Source of the DNA: Ophioceras dolichostomum | Taxonomy: Eukaryota > Ascomycota > Sordariomycetes > Magnaporthales > Ophioceraceae | Assembly: GCA_003049485.1 (NCBI GenBank) | Contig: PYST01000007.1 | Span: 1-64,000, forward strand | DNA: 64,000 nt | Direction of reading: 5' to 3' | Shown here: one piece after another, positions 22,698 through 34,603 of the stretch | Layout of the letters: each line of letters begins with the position of its first letter | Position numbering within the stretch: position 1 is the first letter of the stretch | The notes under the pieces: generated by a model | What the model was told of the DNA's origin: nothing | Databases searched by the model: none | Seen by the model: the letters and a program-made list of their open reading frames with translations, nothing else | Made by a program: the position numbers and the translations under genes

Positions 22698-25600
22698 TCA
22701 GAGAAGAAGTTGGCTCGGGCTTCCATGCAATGAAGCACCACCACCGCTCCCGCTGCCCAAGCTGGCGGCTATTCCCTCGACGTCCAAGTCGAGCAGCATC
22801 TCATCCAACTTGCTATCCGTCAGATTGGCCAGATCCATATCCTCCGTCCCGCCCATGGCTCCCAGCACCACCGCGTCCTCTCCGGCAGCTTCCGCTCCCG
22901 CTCCAGCACCAGTGACTCCATTCCCTTCTAGAGCACCAGAACCAGCAGCCTCCGCTATCTCAGCCAGGCCATCATCACCACCGCCCGCCGCAGCCCTCAT
23001 CATATCCTTAAACTTGCCCAACAGCACCTCGTCATCAGCAGCCGTCCTCTCCGTCCCCAAAATCTCCCTCGCCCTCTCCCTCAACCTCTCATCGTCCGGG
23101 AACCGCCCCCCGTTGCTCAACACCTCGGCATGCACAAAGGCCGCCAGCCCTGTCTCGAGCTCCCTCGAGCAGAACACGGCGGCGGGGGGCGGGTACCGCT
23201 GCGTGAAGCTTCTCAGGAACTTGTTGGCGGTGTGCTGCCCCGCCTCGAAGGCGCGCGCGCCGTCGCGGAGGTGCACCTGGACGGTGCCCGAGGGCCCCGC
23301 CGAGAGAGGGGTCAGGGTGGTGGGATCCCGGGGGAAGAGGTAGGGGGGTGCGAAGCCGGTCCCGCCTTGCTGGACGGACCAGGCGGATCCGGTGGGAAGG
23401 CCGGGGAGGGTGGAGGTGGTGGTGGGGGGAAGGAGGCCGTAGTCGCGCTTGAAGCGCTGGAGCCATTCGGCATTGTCGGCGGCGGTTTGATTCCAGGGGT
23501 CGTCGCTATGAAGGGGGGGTTGGCAGATGAGGTTAGTTTTTGCTTAGGGAGAAGAGGGTAAGAGAGGTAGATACCTAGGTAGGTAATTTGGATGGTGTTG
23601 GTGAGACAACTGGGCCGGGCAGGACACTGCGCGGGCATTGCTGCGGGCAACTGCTTGCTACTTACTCGTCGTAGAGGATCCACCGCGCCTGATGCTGCAG
23701 CTCCTCGTCCGAGGGCATGTGGCGGTTCGGGTTGTTGGGCGACGTGGTGGCCGTCACGAAGCGGGAGAGCTCGCGCTCAAGTCGGCGGTAGCAGTTCATG
23801 TCGTGCAGGAAGAACGGAGACGTCTTGACCTGTCGCTGCTGTTGCTGTTGCTGTTGCTGTGATGATGCCGCGGCTGGGCCGGTGGTGGGGGCGGCCGCTG
23901 GGGGACCACAGGGCGGCAGGTCGCGGAACGTCATGATGCCTCCGCCGCTCTCTCGTAGCCAGGCTGCGAGTGGCAGGTTGGGCGTCGTGGAGGACTGTTG
24001 TAGAGTGGCCAGGATATCGGGGGACGAGGCGGACGCCGACATGGACTGTGGGGTGGTCATCTGCAGCGCTGCGGCTGCTGATGTTGTTGTTGGCATGATT
24101 GTCGGCATGACTGCAGCGGCCTTCTGGAGGAGCTGCTCCTGCTCCTGCTGCTCCTTCTGCAGCTCCTGCTGCTTGCGCTGCTGCTGGAGCGACTCGAACG
24201 TGAGCGCGCCGGACGGGGCGTACTGAGACGTGAGCCTCGCCCTGAACGCCTCGAGCCAGTCGAGGTTGTCGGCGGCGGTCTGGTTCCACGGGTCGTCGTA
24301 CTCATAGATGATGACGCGTGCCTTGCGCTGCAGGTCCGCGTCGTCGGGCTCGACGCCCAAGGCGCGCTGCGACTTGACGTAGTCGCCCAGCTCGGCCTCC
24401 AGACGGCTGTAGTTGTGGATGGTCGAGTCGATCTTGGTCAGGTCCTTCGACCGCAGCCTCTCGTCCGCTATCTCCTCCGACCGCGGCAGGTGCGCGCGCT
24501 GCCTGAAGGCGGCCAGCCAGCCGGTCGACCCGTTGATGAGCCGCAGGAGGAAGTTGGCCACCAGCTCGGAGGGGCTGCTCGACGACTCCTCCACACCGGC
24601 GAGAATGTTGCATGCTCGGGCCTGCAGCTCGGCGTCCATGGCCGTCAAGCCGAGCATCAGCCTGGCTGTCACGTACTCGTGCAGCTGGCGCTCCAGCGGG
24701 CAGTCCTCGAAGATGTTGTCCTTGCCGTTGATCTTGAGCTGCAGCATGCGGCTCTCGTTGGGACCGCGGATGGGCCCCATCTGGGCCTGCTGGGCCAGCT
24801 GCTCCTGCGACATGATGAGGTCGCGCAGCCACGACGGGTTGGAGGAGAGCGGCTTGCACGACAGGACCTCGGACCCGAAGATGATCCGGCAGGCTTCGGT
24901 TTGCAGCTCGTCGCTGTTGGGATCTCGACCGGTCTTCTCGTGGTGGTTCGTGGCATACCACACCAGCTCGCTCTTGATGAGGTCGTAGGCGTGGATAGGG
25001 GTTTCTGGGGCAGGGTCCGAAGCCGTGAAGGGAAGCGGCGAGTTCCTCTCGTCGTGAATGAGATCTAGTTGTTATTGTTGTTGTTGTTGTTGTTGCCAAA
25101 TCGTTAGCCATCCGAAATATTTAATTCTTACCCACAAGGAGAAGATTGCGGATTAACTTACAAGGCGGGATGGAGTTCTGCACCAACTCAAGAACGGTGG
25201 GATCAAACCCCCAGTCTCCCTTCCAGTCGGCCATGGTGTTACCAGTCTTGAAGTGTTCGGCCAAGTGATCTGTGCGGAACGACCACGTGTCCATGACGAT
25301 GCCGCAAAAACCGCATCGCGACCTGATCTCGGCCGTGGTCTCTCCCCACGCCGTCATGGCCCAGTCGACGAACTTGGCCCCGTGCACCAGCTTGAGATGC
25401 TGGCGCAGATGGTCCTTGCGGTAGAACGTCCTCTCCTCGGGGCTCCTCTCCTGGCAGGCCTGGTAGTTGTGCGTTTCGAGGTGCGCGTCGTCTGGGTTCG
25501 CCTCGCCACAGAACACGCACTGGATCTGGCCGGCGGTCGGGTTGAACGCCTTGGACCCCTTGGGCGCGCAGAGCCAACGCTCCAGCGACAGGTGCAGCGA

Positions 25601-27163
25601 CTTCTCGTGACGCTGCCAGTCGTGCTTCGTCCTGAACGTCTCCGTGCAGAATGTGCACTGGAAGGTCTTCAGCGGTGCCTTCAGCGGCGTGGCGCCGGCG
25701 TTCCCTTCCGTCTGACGAGGCGCCGCCCGCCTCCTCCTGCGCCTCCGGCCGCGGCCGAAAGACCCGAACGACGAGGTGAACGAGTTGCGCGAGCCGTGGG
25801 AGTATGCCGAGCCGAAAGAACCGCCGCTCGAGTGTGACGTCCCCAGCGAGCTTGCCGACGATCCTTGTCCGAGGGATCTGCCGGAGCCGTCGTCGGTGTA
25901 GTTGAGCCGGTACGGGCTGTTGAGCCCGGACGACATGCCCGATGACGCCGACACGGCTCGAGCAATATCTGTCACGGAGGCCGGCTCGTTTTCCGGCGGA
26001 GAGTTCGCCCACCTCTGCAGCGGGTTCATGTTCTCGAAGTTCATGCCATGGCGCATCTCCAGGGGCGACGGAGTGCCCCGTCTCTGAGGGATCTCGATGG
26101 CCCCGGCCCCCATGGACATGTTGCGCACATGCGGGGAGGTCGATCGAGCCTGCTGGGTCTTGTTGTTGTTCCGGCGCCGATAGTTGGCGAGGTAGTTCGT
26201 GATCTGGGTTCTGCTGAGGCCGGTGAGCCGCTGAAGGGACTCCTTCTCCTCATCGGTGGGGTAGGGGTGTCGGTTGTGCGTCGAGATCCAGCTCTTGAGG
26301 ACGCGCAAGGACTCCCGAGAGAAACGGGCTCCGATCTTGGCCGGCGCTGCGTTGCCGCCCCCTGAAGCTGGTGTCATGTTGGTGGTGGTGGTGGTGGGGG
26401 TGGTGGTGTTGCTGAAGCTGCGTGCCCCTTCAAGCCCAGCTGTTGCAACGAGTCCGGGGAGGTCTGGCGCCGAAGTGCTGTGAAGCATCTCCGGGCGCAC
26501 ATCCTCTGTGAGGACGGTGGTAGGGACGGTGCTGCTGGTGGCGTCAGGGATGTGATCCCAGGGATTCTGGCAAACGCCCCCGAACAGCGTGGCCCTAGAC
26601 GCGCCGTGAATATGGCCGCTAGGGGCGAAGCTGCAGTCCAAGCGCAGAGTCACGCATGGTGTGCAGCAATCCGTGCAGTTGCCCTCTCGGATCTTCTTGC
26701 ACGAATACCCGCGCTGGCTACAGCCAAAGCATGGGATGTCCGGGTGCTCGAAGAGTCCTGGCGGCAGGGCTGGGTCCTCGGCACGGGCCAGAAGTATGTC
26801 CTCGATGGCCGGGTTGGGTGCCGGGGCAGCGATGGCGGGGGCGGCGGCGGCGGCGGTGGCATCCAACGGGTTGCTGGACACAAAGTGCTCCAGAGCCCAG
26901 AACGAGAAGTCGTCGCCCACGACGTTCTCTAGCGCCAGGTCGAGGTTGGGGTCATGGGGCAGGGGCGCCTCATGGGCCAGGGGCGGCTGCTGTGAGAACT
27001 GGAACTGGGAGAGGTCGAGGCCCAAGCCGCCACCCATACCCACTGCGGGGTCGGCGTTCTCCCAGTTGATGAAGTCGTCCATGTCCTTCTTCAGTTTCTT
27101 TTCGAACTTGTGTTCTTCCTCGGCCTGCTGTTCCTTCTCGGGCTCCTCGGGAACAACTGGCAT
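22698..27163 (-). CDS. Homeobox and C2H2 zinc-finger transcription factor with five C-terminal repeats
   Basis: Three exons on the minus strand: 27163-25162, 25064-23666 and 23505-22698, 1,402 residues. Introns are 25065-25161 and 23506-23665, GT-AG, with frame kept across both. Features in order: an acidic N-terminus; a Cys-rich motif (CFGCSQRGYSCKKIREG...CTDCCTPC, about 145-177) recalling fungal zinc-binding clusters; a TALE/KN-type homeobox (about 277-334) with the recognition-helix segment ITNYLANYRRRNNN; a Ser/Gly-rich linker with a run of arginines; and three C2H2-like fingers (about 503-524, 549-565 and 617-637). The remaining half contains five related units of about 50-70 residues, two of which share DPWNQTAADN exactly. 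A polyglutamine stretch precedes the fourth unit. It is presumably a nuclear DNA-binding regulator; targets are unknown. Homeobox/C2H2 fusions are known from filamentous fungi. The start at 27163 is the first in-frame ATG. Confidence 0.85.
22998..24990 (-). repeat. Five degenerate protein repeats in the homeobox factor
   Basis: Coding repeats at roughly 24990-24817, 24702-24505, 24411-24235, 23793-23450 (split by an intron) and 23177-22998. The shared pattern is L-x2-x-L-x2-[YF]-V, then P-x-D-x-[ED]-L-Q-x2-A-[CR]-x-I, then a loop and W-L-x2-F. Units 3 and 4 are the most alike, with DDPWNQTAADN and W-L-x2-F in both. The pattern suggests a small helical module duplicated within the gene. I do not recognise it as a named domain. 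Confidence 0.65.
25074..25096. repeat. TTG/CAA microsatellite in an intron
   Basis: An almost perfect TTG trinucleotide run on the plus strand (CAA on the coding strand). It lies just upstream of the acceptor of the first intron of the homeobox/C2H2 gene, between the CTAAC branch site and the acceptor AG. Confidence 0.8.
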
Positions 27164-29454
27164 GCAGGGTGATACTCAAGGGCGGAGTGGAGGGCGCGCC
27201 TATCCAACGTGGCAAGACTCTTGGGGGAGATGTCACTGGTACTGTCACTAGCACCACAGTGAAAGACAACTGAAGGTACAAGATCCCCGAGGACAGACCA
27301 ATCGGGAAGGAGGCTCGCTTTTGGAGCTGGGCTCTCTGACAGTTGAAGACGTGCTTTGTCTTTGGGCGTAGATGACAAGTTGCGCCTTAAACTAGGCCGG
27401 TGAGTGGCCGTTGATGACAGCCGGTAAAAAGGGGTGAGACTTATACTTCGTGATATGTACTCCCTAAGCTGGACATCGTCACCCCCTGAACAAGTCAAGA
27501 AACGGAATAAGCCAGTGCGGCCAGGGCAGGGAGGAAATACAAACAAAACTCTCACGACGACAGATGGAGAAAGAAACCAAACTGTAGTTGAATCTGAGAA
27601 GATGTGAAAAGAAAGGATGGGATACTGATATGAGGACCGTAGCAAAACTATAAAGTCAATGGGCTGTCAGTCTTCTGGATTCTCCCTGATTCCGCCCGCC
27701 CAACCACGCACCGCTGGCTCGTTCCGGCCTGCCAGTCGAGTCACAACTGGCGGAGAACTTGCAAGGCTTTTGCTGAGGGGAAACATGCACGCCCTTCGAC
27801 TTGACATGGCCCACAAAAAATTGGAGGCCGTTCTTCCTGCATCTTTAAAACCGGGGCTGACCTCTGAATGGGGCGCATTATGTGGAGGAGAACCCTGAAG
27901 AAGATGGAGAAAGGCAGTGATGGACGCTATGCTGCGAGTGTGTGCCTTCCCGACCTTTCATATGCAAGCTTCATGTCGCTTTCATGTCGTGTTCCTCAAA
28001 AGTCAGACTCATGACTTTCTTTCAGACGGGTACGTTTATCTTACGTTTGCCTTTCTTGCCTATCTATGAACATACAACCAATATCTTTGACATGGCCGAT
28101 TCGATACCTCTTCGTGATTGGAGGCGGTCATCGATCACCACTGCGGCTTGGAAGCTGCCAGTCTCCGCGACCGTTTTCTGCTCATGATTCCCAGGGAGAC
28201 CGTTGGAAGCATCCGGCCAATGGAGTCGTGTCCATTTCGCGCTTCCATGCTCCGTGTGGAAAGAAAATGCGGCCTCTTGAGGCGGCCTCTGCTAGAGAGA
28301 AAGAGCGGATCAGGCCACCAACCTAGCGACCGATGATCATCACCAGCCTTTCTTCAGGTTGCTCTCGGGTACGGACAGTCTGATTCGGACTGACCGATGA
28401 CGGGATGGACGTCACTCGACCTACATACTGGCATTCGAGCACTTCCCTCATTGGGAATTACTAAGCGGTCGGCTTAGCCATATCCCGTCTGACCCTCCTA
28501 GTTCCCAATGCTTCCCCGGATTGGGAGATGATCCATGTGACGCAGACTTGTTTTCTAGAAGGTGTGGCAGTCTAGAACGACAATTCGGAGTCGTTCTCCG
28601 GGCGGGAACGAGTGACAATTCGGGCTAGGAAAACGAGGCATGTCAGATCTCGTCGGCGTGAGCTTGAAACGAGCCTGTGAAGATCTCGGTTTCCGCCGGC
28701 TGTCTAACTGTCGTCCCGGCACTCCGGTTCCGATGATCGGAACGGCAGACGCATCCACCATCCACTTCCCTCGCTTTTGTTCCTTCGACCCCAAGCCAGA
28801 ATAGGTAGGGTTGGAAGGATTCGGGGTGAGACGGTGGAAGGAGATTATTTGGTATTTGGTATTTGGCAAATGGAAGGGCCATTCTAACTCTGGACCTAAA
28901 TACTATACAAACATGAAATACAACAAGACTGTTCCTAGGTCGGGGCGTCTTCCCGTCGCCCTCCCCCACATTGTTGTTGTGTAATGCAATGGCGAACCAT
29001 CCGGTATCAACCACCCGGTAAGAAAATTCCGAGGTCAATTGGCCTTTCCCTTGTCAATGCCCGTATGCCATCCGTCGGAAAACTCGAATCCGGCAGCCCC
29101 CCTCCCCAACTCGCGTGCCTGGTCTTCCCGTCGGCTGAGCTGAGAATGATAACCTCGACGGGAGAGGCGTGGCGTGGCGGGAGCGCAGTCGAGTGAGCGC
29201 CTCGCTCATCCAGAGAAAGAAACCCGTCTCGCCTTTGTCGTCGATCTCATATCCGCGACGTCGATTTCCGGCTTCGTCTGTCGGTCAAAGAGGCGAGCGA
29301 GGTCCATTTAAGAGAAGAAAAAAAAAGGGTGAGTCGAGGCAGCCTAGAAGCGCCCCCAAAAAGAAAACCTGTCCGGAGGCCACATCACGAGAGATCGTAA
29401 CGGCGAGCACCTTCCCGTGTCTGTCCGCCCTCCCTTTCCTCCCTCATCCTTTAA
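27164..29454. other. Intergenic region, no gene seen
   Basis: About 2.3 kb upstream of the homeobox gene and downstream of the surface-protein gene. Only short, unsupported frames occur. A long 5' regulatory region is plausible for a developmental regulator, but I see no motif I can assign. Confidence 0.45.
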
Positions 29455-30576
29455 TCATTTGCCCGAAACGATGGCCCCATGAACGGCCGTTCCGATGTCC
29501 TTCGAGATGAAGTTGATGGCGGCCAACCCGCCCACTTTGAGGTAGCAGTTCCCGGGCGCCCCGCCCGAGGCCGCGGTCGCCTTGTCCGTCCACGACGGGA
29601 TGAAGGACACGCCTCCGCAAGTGCTGTTCGAGCTCGTTCCGAAGAGTGTGGGGACCGTTCTTGTGTAGCCTGCGCATGCGTCCATGCACGTGTTGAAGTC
29701 TGCGGTGAAGAGCGACATGACGTTGCTCGCGTTCACGTCCTTGTCGCACTGCATCGTGAAGGTTACGAGGCCGAGGACTGTTTGTCGAGCGGATGAGAAA
29801 GGAAGAGTTAGCAGAGACTCATGTCGCGGATGCGACGGTCACACCTGATGATGAGGACGTTGTCGTGGCGTTCCCGGCGGATCAGAGCGTCCCTAGAGAG
29901 AACAGGGCTGCAATATGAAATAGAGATGGGGAGACAACGTACGCTTTGGGCCGGTATAGGTCTGCCCGCTCACGTTCTCTGGGTTGGTGCCACAGCCATT
30001 GTCAATGACCGCCTCGGCCGTCGGCGTCCTGGTAGGCGAACTCGAGGTCGACGTCGGCAACCTCGACGTCGACGAGCTCGAGCTGCTGCTCGCCGCAAGG
30101 AGGCCTGCAGACACCGACGCCTGCAGGGCCATGAGTTTATCGTTCGCGTCGTTGGCACGATTCGCCTCGACGCCCGTCCCGGCGGCGAGGCCGATGACGG
30201 CGGCGGCCAGGATAGCGATGATGACGCTGAGGACGAAGACCAGCAGCGTGCAGCCGCACACTGCGACCCTTTCCTTCTTCTCCCCGCCGGCGGCGCCGCG
30301 TTCCGCGACCCCAGCCGCTCCTCCTACTCCTACCGCTGTTGGAGGCGCATATGGCGGCGCGCTTGTGCCGATGTGACTGGGGGCATATGCGGAGGACGTG
30401 TACCCCGTCTGCGGAGAGGCGACCTGGTGTTCGGGTTTTGGCGACGCCGAGTGCAAAGTACTGTGGCCACCGTATGGGGGGTAATGGCCTTGGTGATGAG
30501 GGACGACCTCTGGGAAGTTTTGGGACGCGAGCTCAGGAGCGTCCTCGTACTGCTGGTTGTTGTTGATGCTCGCCAT
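29455..30576 (-). CDS. Single-pass membrane protein with Cys-rich PAN/apple-like ectodomain
   Basis: Two exons (30576-29943 and 29777-29455), 318 residues. The intron (29778-29942) runs GTACGT...CAG and keeps phase. The N-terminal 100 residues are Pro/Tyr/Ser-rich and presumably cytoplasmic. A hydrophobic helix follows (about 109-131, LLVFVLSVIIAILAAAVIGL), then a Ser/Thr-rich stalk (about 155-185) likely to be O-glycosylated. The distal domain has spaced cysteines, including FTMQCDKDV, FNTCMDACAGYT, STCGGVSF and NCYLKVG, a pattern resembling fungal PAN/apple-like or WSC-like sensor ectodomains. There is no N-terminal signal peptide, so a type II topology is likely. I infer a cell-surface or wall-associated role; ligand and function are unknown. 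A small internal exon was tested within the intron and rejected because it introduces stops. Confidence 0.75.
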
Positions 30577-33500
30577 CGCCGTCAGTACATGTATCTTTTC
30601 GCCAGTACGGGCGGGATACGCGGATCGACGTAAAGTTGAGATCGAGGGAGGTCATGGAGTGAAAGGCCAAGCTTCGTGCCGAGGTGCCCCTTTTCGTGGG
30701 GCGCCGAGAGCGCGATCGAGAGATCTTTCAACCCCGACCAACTCAAATCCAGTAGGGCTCGAGAGGAAACAAGCGTAAATGGTTTCTTTGAGAAGCGCCG
30801 AATCCAGGAGGATTCGGAGGAGATTATAAATTCAAAAACATACCCTACTAGCCATTTTGTAGGCGCATTGATGAACACGGGCGTTGCTTATAACATGCGG
30901 CCGCTCTGTCTTGTTGAAACTGGGCACACGCCTCGAGACCGGGGTGGTGGTGGGATGACAGTGAGAAAACAGCGCAAAAAGAGAAAGAGAGGACAGCGCC
31001 TAGAAAAATAGGTCGCACAAAACAGATGAAGAGAAGGGGAGACAGCAAGAAGAAAAAGGAAGGTGAAAATTATAACAAGAAAAGATCTCCCCCCCCCTCT
31101 CGCTTGTTGAAGGGGCGAGGAGACGAGGGGATATGATACGGTTGCACTACTCCTCTCTGCTAGTTGCTTGTAGTGCGGGACCCCCCAACAGCTCTCCGGC
31201 AATCAATGGCGCTCCCAGCTGTCTGCAGACCGCTGGCACGGTCGAGGCACTGCGCTCCCTCGTCTTCCCACTTCTCCTCCCTCTTGTCCCACCTCCCATC
31301 CCAAGCCTCCTGCCTCCCTCGCACAGGGGTATCTCACATCCATCATTCTCGGTCCTCCTCCCCTTTCGCTCCGCAATTGGAACATTGCCGCACCCGACCG
31401 TAACAAAATGTCTGGCGCCGGCAACTCGATTGTCCTTTTCACGAGGGGGGCACCCGCCATCGCTTGGCGGTGGTCGAAGTGTGTTGCTGCAGATTATTGG
31501 GTTCCATTTCTCGGCAAACCCATTGATGATGCCTGTCCCTGTCCTCCTGTTGGTGCGTCCAATCCGTGTACATACGATAGAGAGGTGAAATTGATGACGG
31601 ATCAGTGGCAAACGGTGCTCGTCAGCCGTCAGCAAGCTTCGTATAAACAGCCAGTGTCCAACCCGTGACAGGAGTGACAAGACATGAGCGGGAAAAACCC
31701 ACCGCTGGTAGGCGATCTCCAGAGGCCTCTCACGGATTTCCCGTGGTCTTCAAAGTCTGCCGTTGCTTGGTCATATTTGCCTTTGCTTCATTAACTTGTT
31801 CAAGCGCGTCTCGTCACACAAAACAGAAACCGGGTTGCGGTTCCTCAACAGTGGTATGGCGAACCCGTAACAAGAAGACACCTCCTTGCATATCAGGATC
31901 AATGCAATCCAATGGTGGTGGAAGATGGTGGCAGACGGCTCGGTCTCGAACCGGGAGGCCGGCCCTGGCCACACTTGTGTGTACCACAATTGATCGCCGT
32001 CCAGCACTGTCGCGTGTCTCCTTACAAGGCTTGCCAGGTTCTTGGGTGATCTTGATGCTTGACTGCAGGCTCCTTTCCCCAAGTCTCATGTCATGGCTTT
32101 CCCCATGGCCCGTTCCTCCGGCTCGCACTCTGTGTGGTCAGAACTATACGACGCGTCTGCGGGATACACTTTAAGCGACATAGATGGCAAGATGCACACC
32201 TATCCCGAACCACTAGACCGAAAATTACCGGATGCGACGCAGGAGCGCCCAGACGTCAAAGTCCTCCTCTCCAACTCCTGAAATCTTTTCAACCGACCTT
32301 CGTTCAATCCAATGACCGATCGAATCGTGCGCGGGGAGAGGCGGAAGGGAAACAGCGGAGGATAACCATCATCCTCCCGGGCTTCTTAGCGCTGACAAGA
32401 AGGGAAGAGGATGGGGGCCCAGAACTCCAGAAAGGTAAAAAGGCTTATCAGAATTTTATTTCGCACATACCACAGTGCAGTCAGGGACGAACAAGATTGG
32501 AGATTGAACGATATGTGCCCTGTTGCGACCTGGGTACGTTCGCCAAGACCTAGCATTCGCGCACCCTTTCAGATCAAGTGTTAGCCAAAAGAGGAGATGG
32601 GAAAGGGGAGGCGCGGTACGGCGGATGCCGCGGATGATGACAAGAAACATGACAACCCGCACCGGTGTCCATCCATCCCGTCGTCCTCCCCCGCGCACGT
32701 TCAACGAACATCGGTGAGGAGGAGAGCCCTGGCGAGTTTTGAGCCCGCAGTTCAATGCTCGTTCTCCTTGATGGTTTTTTTTTTTTTGCATACACAATAA
32801 TCCACCAGAGCGAAAAGGAATCGGTAGATACGGAGTATCGTATAGATGTCCTGACTTGAGGAAGGTGTGGCCCGCTCGGTGGGTGGGTATTTCCATGCGG
32901 AGTACCCAGACGTCGCCGACTTTCTTCGGAAGGAAGACCAACAGCACTTGCTGCGGCAGGCAACAACAGCCTCTCCCACAACGGAACCTCCTCGGTGACT
33001 GCGACTACACCATCGACGAACAGCCTCGGGAGGGTTGCAATCGTGACTTCTCGGGATCGGGATCGAGAGAAGAGGGGTTTTTTTCGACTTCATCAGGCAT
33101 CATGTTCCTGTTCCTGGTCCTTCCCCTCACCTCGGTAGGATTCAGGGCCTGAATGGAGTCACAAGTCCAAAAACCCCGCGGTCAAGGCGCGAAGAAGAAA
33201 CAAAAAAAAGGGGAAGATGTGGAGTCTGCGTCCTTCCCGTCAACATCATGGGATGCCTTGCGGGAAGTCCCACATTATCATCAACTTGCACTCTACGGAG
33301 TATACCCCGTACCAGGTAATAAAGATAACATGAAGCACACCGCACCCAGCGACGATGATGAGGAATTGATGTCTCCTTCATACAGCTCAGTCGACAGCCA
33401 CTTGTCTAGTCAGCCCCAAATGAGAGGTTCAGCCTTTTCATATATATCAATAAAGCTGGCCAACCGGCAACCAGCATCCGAGAGGTTGAGATCGGTATCC

Positions 33501-34603
33501 GGAACTTTTAAACCAACGTGCACTAGTCGTGAAACCGCACCTAATCTGCTGTGCCGAAGCCATACGTACGTACAAAAACAACGCCGCTGGGATGTGGACA
33601 TGAAGAACTTTAAAGACAAGGCATCGTGCGGGCGATAATAAGCCAACAGCGAGGGTCCAAATCGAGGTCGCCGAGCGGAACTTTGCAGAAAGCGGGCTGA
33701 GCGACGGGGGCCTGACCGGGAGGGAGGGGGAAAGGGGGGGAGGAAAGGAAAAAGGGGCTTGGCTTGGCTTTGGGAGGGATGGATTCTGGAATATCGCGAA
33801 GCAGAGAGTAGTGCTGCTGAGGACACGCGTCTCCTGAAACATTCTTTATTCTCGATGTCATGCTTTGCGCTCTTCCTCAAAAAAGGTGAGTGTCGCGACG
33901 GTTCGTAATGGAGGTGTGGATGATTTTTGCTGGGCTTTTTGGGGGCTAGCTTACCAACCACGCCACATATTTCCACCGAGAATGGGGAGGGGGGATTCTC
34001 GCCTCTTCGGGATAACATACCCCTCACGTGCGTAAAGAAGCCTCACATCGGGCACACCTTCGGTTCTACCTGTCGTGGAGTCGGAACGGGTACTTCGACC
34101 GTGTCTGTCACTGAGTCTCGCGGGGTTCGGGGTCTCGATAACGAGGCCAAGTGGTGAAACACTCCGCGAGCCAGCTAACATGCTCGGTGGTTGAGGGCTG
34201 ACGACTGGTCGCTGATGAGACCGGGCTGGTACTTTGGTACCCGGCTGTTAGGACGACAAACCACAGGGACGAAGTGGTGCAGGTAGGCAGGCTGGGCGAC
34301 TGGAATAGAGAGCGGCCAAGTTATCAGGAAGCGTGGGTGAAGAGGTGCTTGGCGCGACCTGCCAGTCTCTGGTGATGGCTTCACACCGTGACGTCTATCC
34401 GTTATGCTACCGTGATGGCCAAGAAGGCCCAACATAATACAATAACGGACAAGATGGGATACAAATATCCCCCTGACCAGATAGATGGTCGACCTGATCT
34501 CGTTCTCGAAATCAAAAGCATCCAAGCACACAGAACGACAAGCTTGCAACCTTTTTTTAAAACATAATCTCTATCCAGCATCGACATCAACATCATCAAC
34601 ACT
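30577..34603. other. Gene-poor 4-kb intergenic region
   Basis: No supportable gene on either strand. The longest frame (minus, 33410-34027, 205 codons) is Ser/Pro/Arg-rich, lacks recognisable motifs, and overlaps simple C/G- and A/G-rich sequence. Purine-rich tracts (30960-31080) and pyrimidine-rich tracts (31260-31330) are present. It lies between the divergent starts of the surface-protein and hydrolase genes. A long noncoding transcript or a poorly conserved small gene cannot be excluded. Confidence 0.4.

Noticed and set aside
29778..29942. Possible extra internal exon of the surface-protein gene between CTCTAG and CAGGTGTGA
   Set aside because: Inclusion gives stop codons in the required frame, whereas direct joining of the flanking exons keeps frame and a sensible protein.
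31934..32002. tRNA-like segment on the minus strand: seven-pair outer stem and a GGTTCGAGACC T-loop-like sequence
   Set aside because: The T-stem pairs poorly and no proper D-arm or anticodon arm can be formed. At best a decayed tRNA relic, more likely chance.
33410..34027. Minus-strand frame of 205 codons
   Set aside because: Basic, Ser/Pro-rich, overlapping simple C/T-rich sequence, and without domain or signal features.
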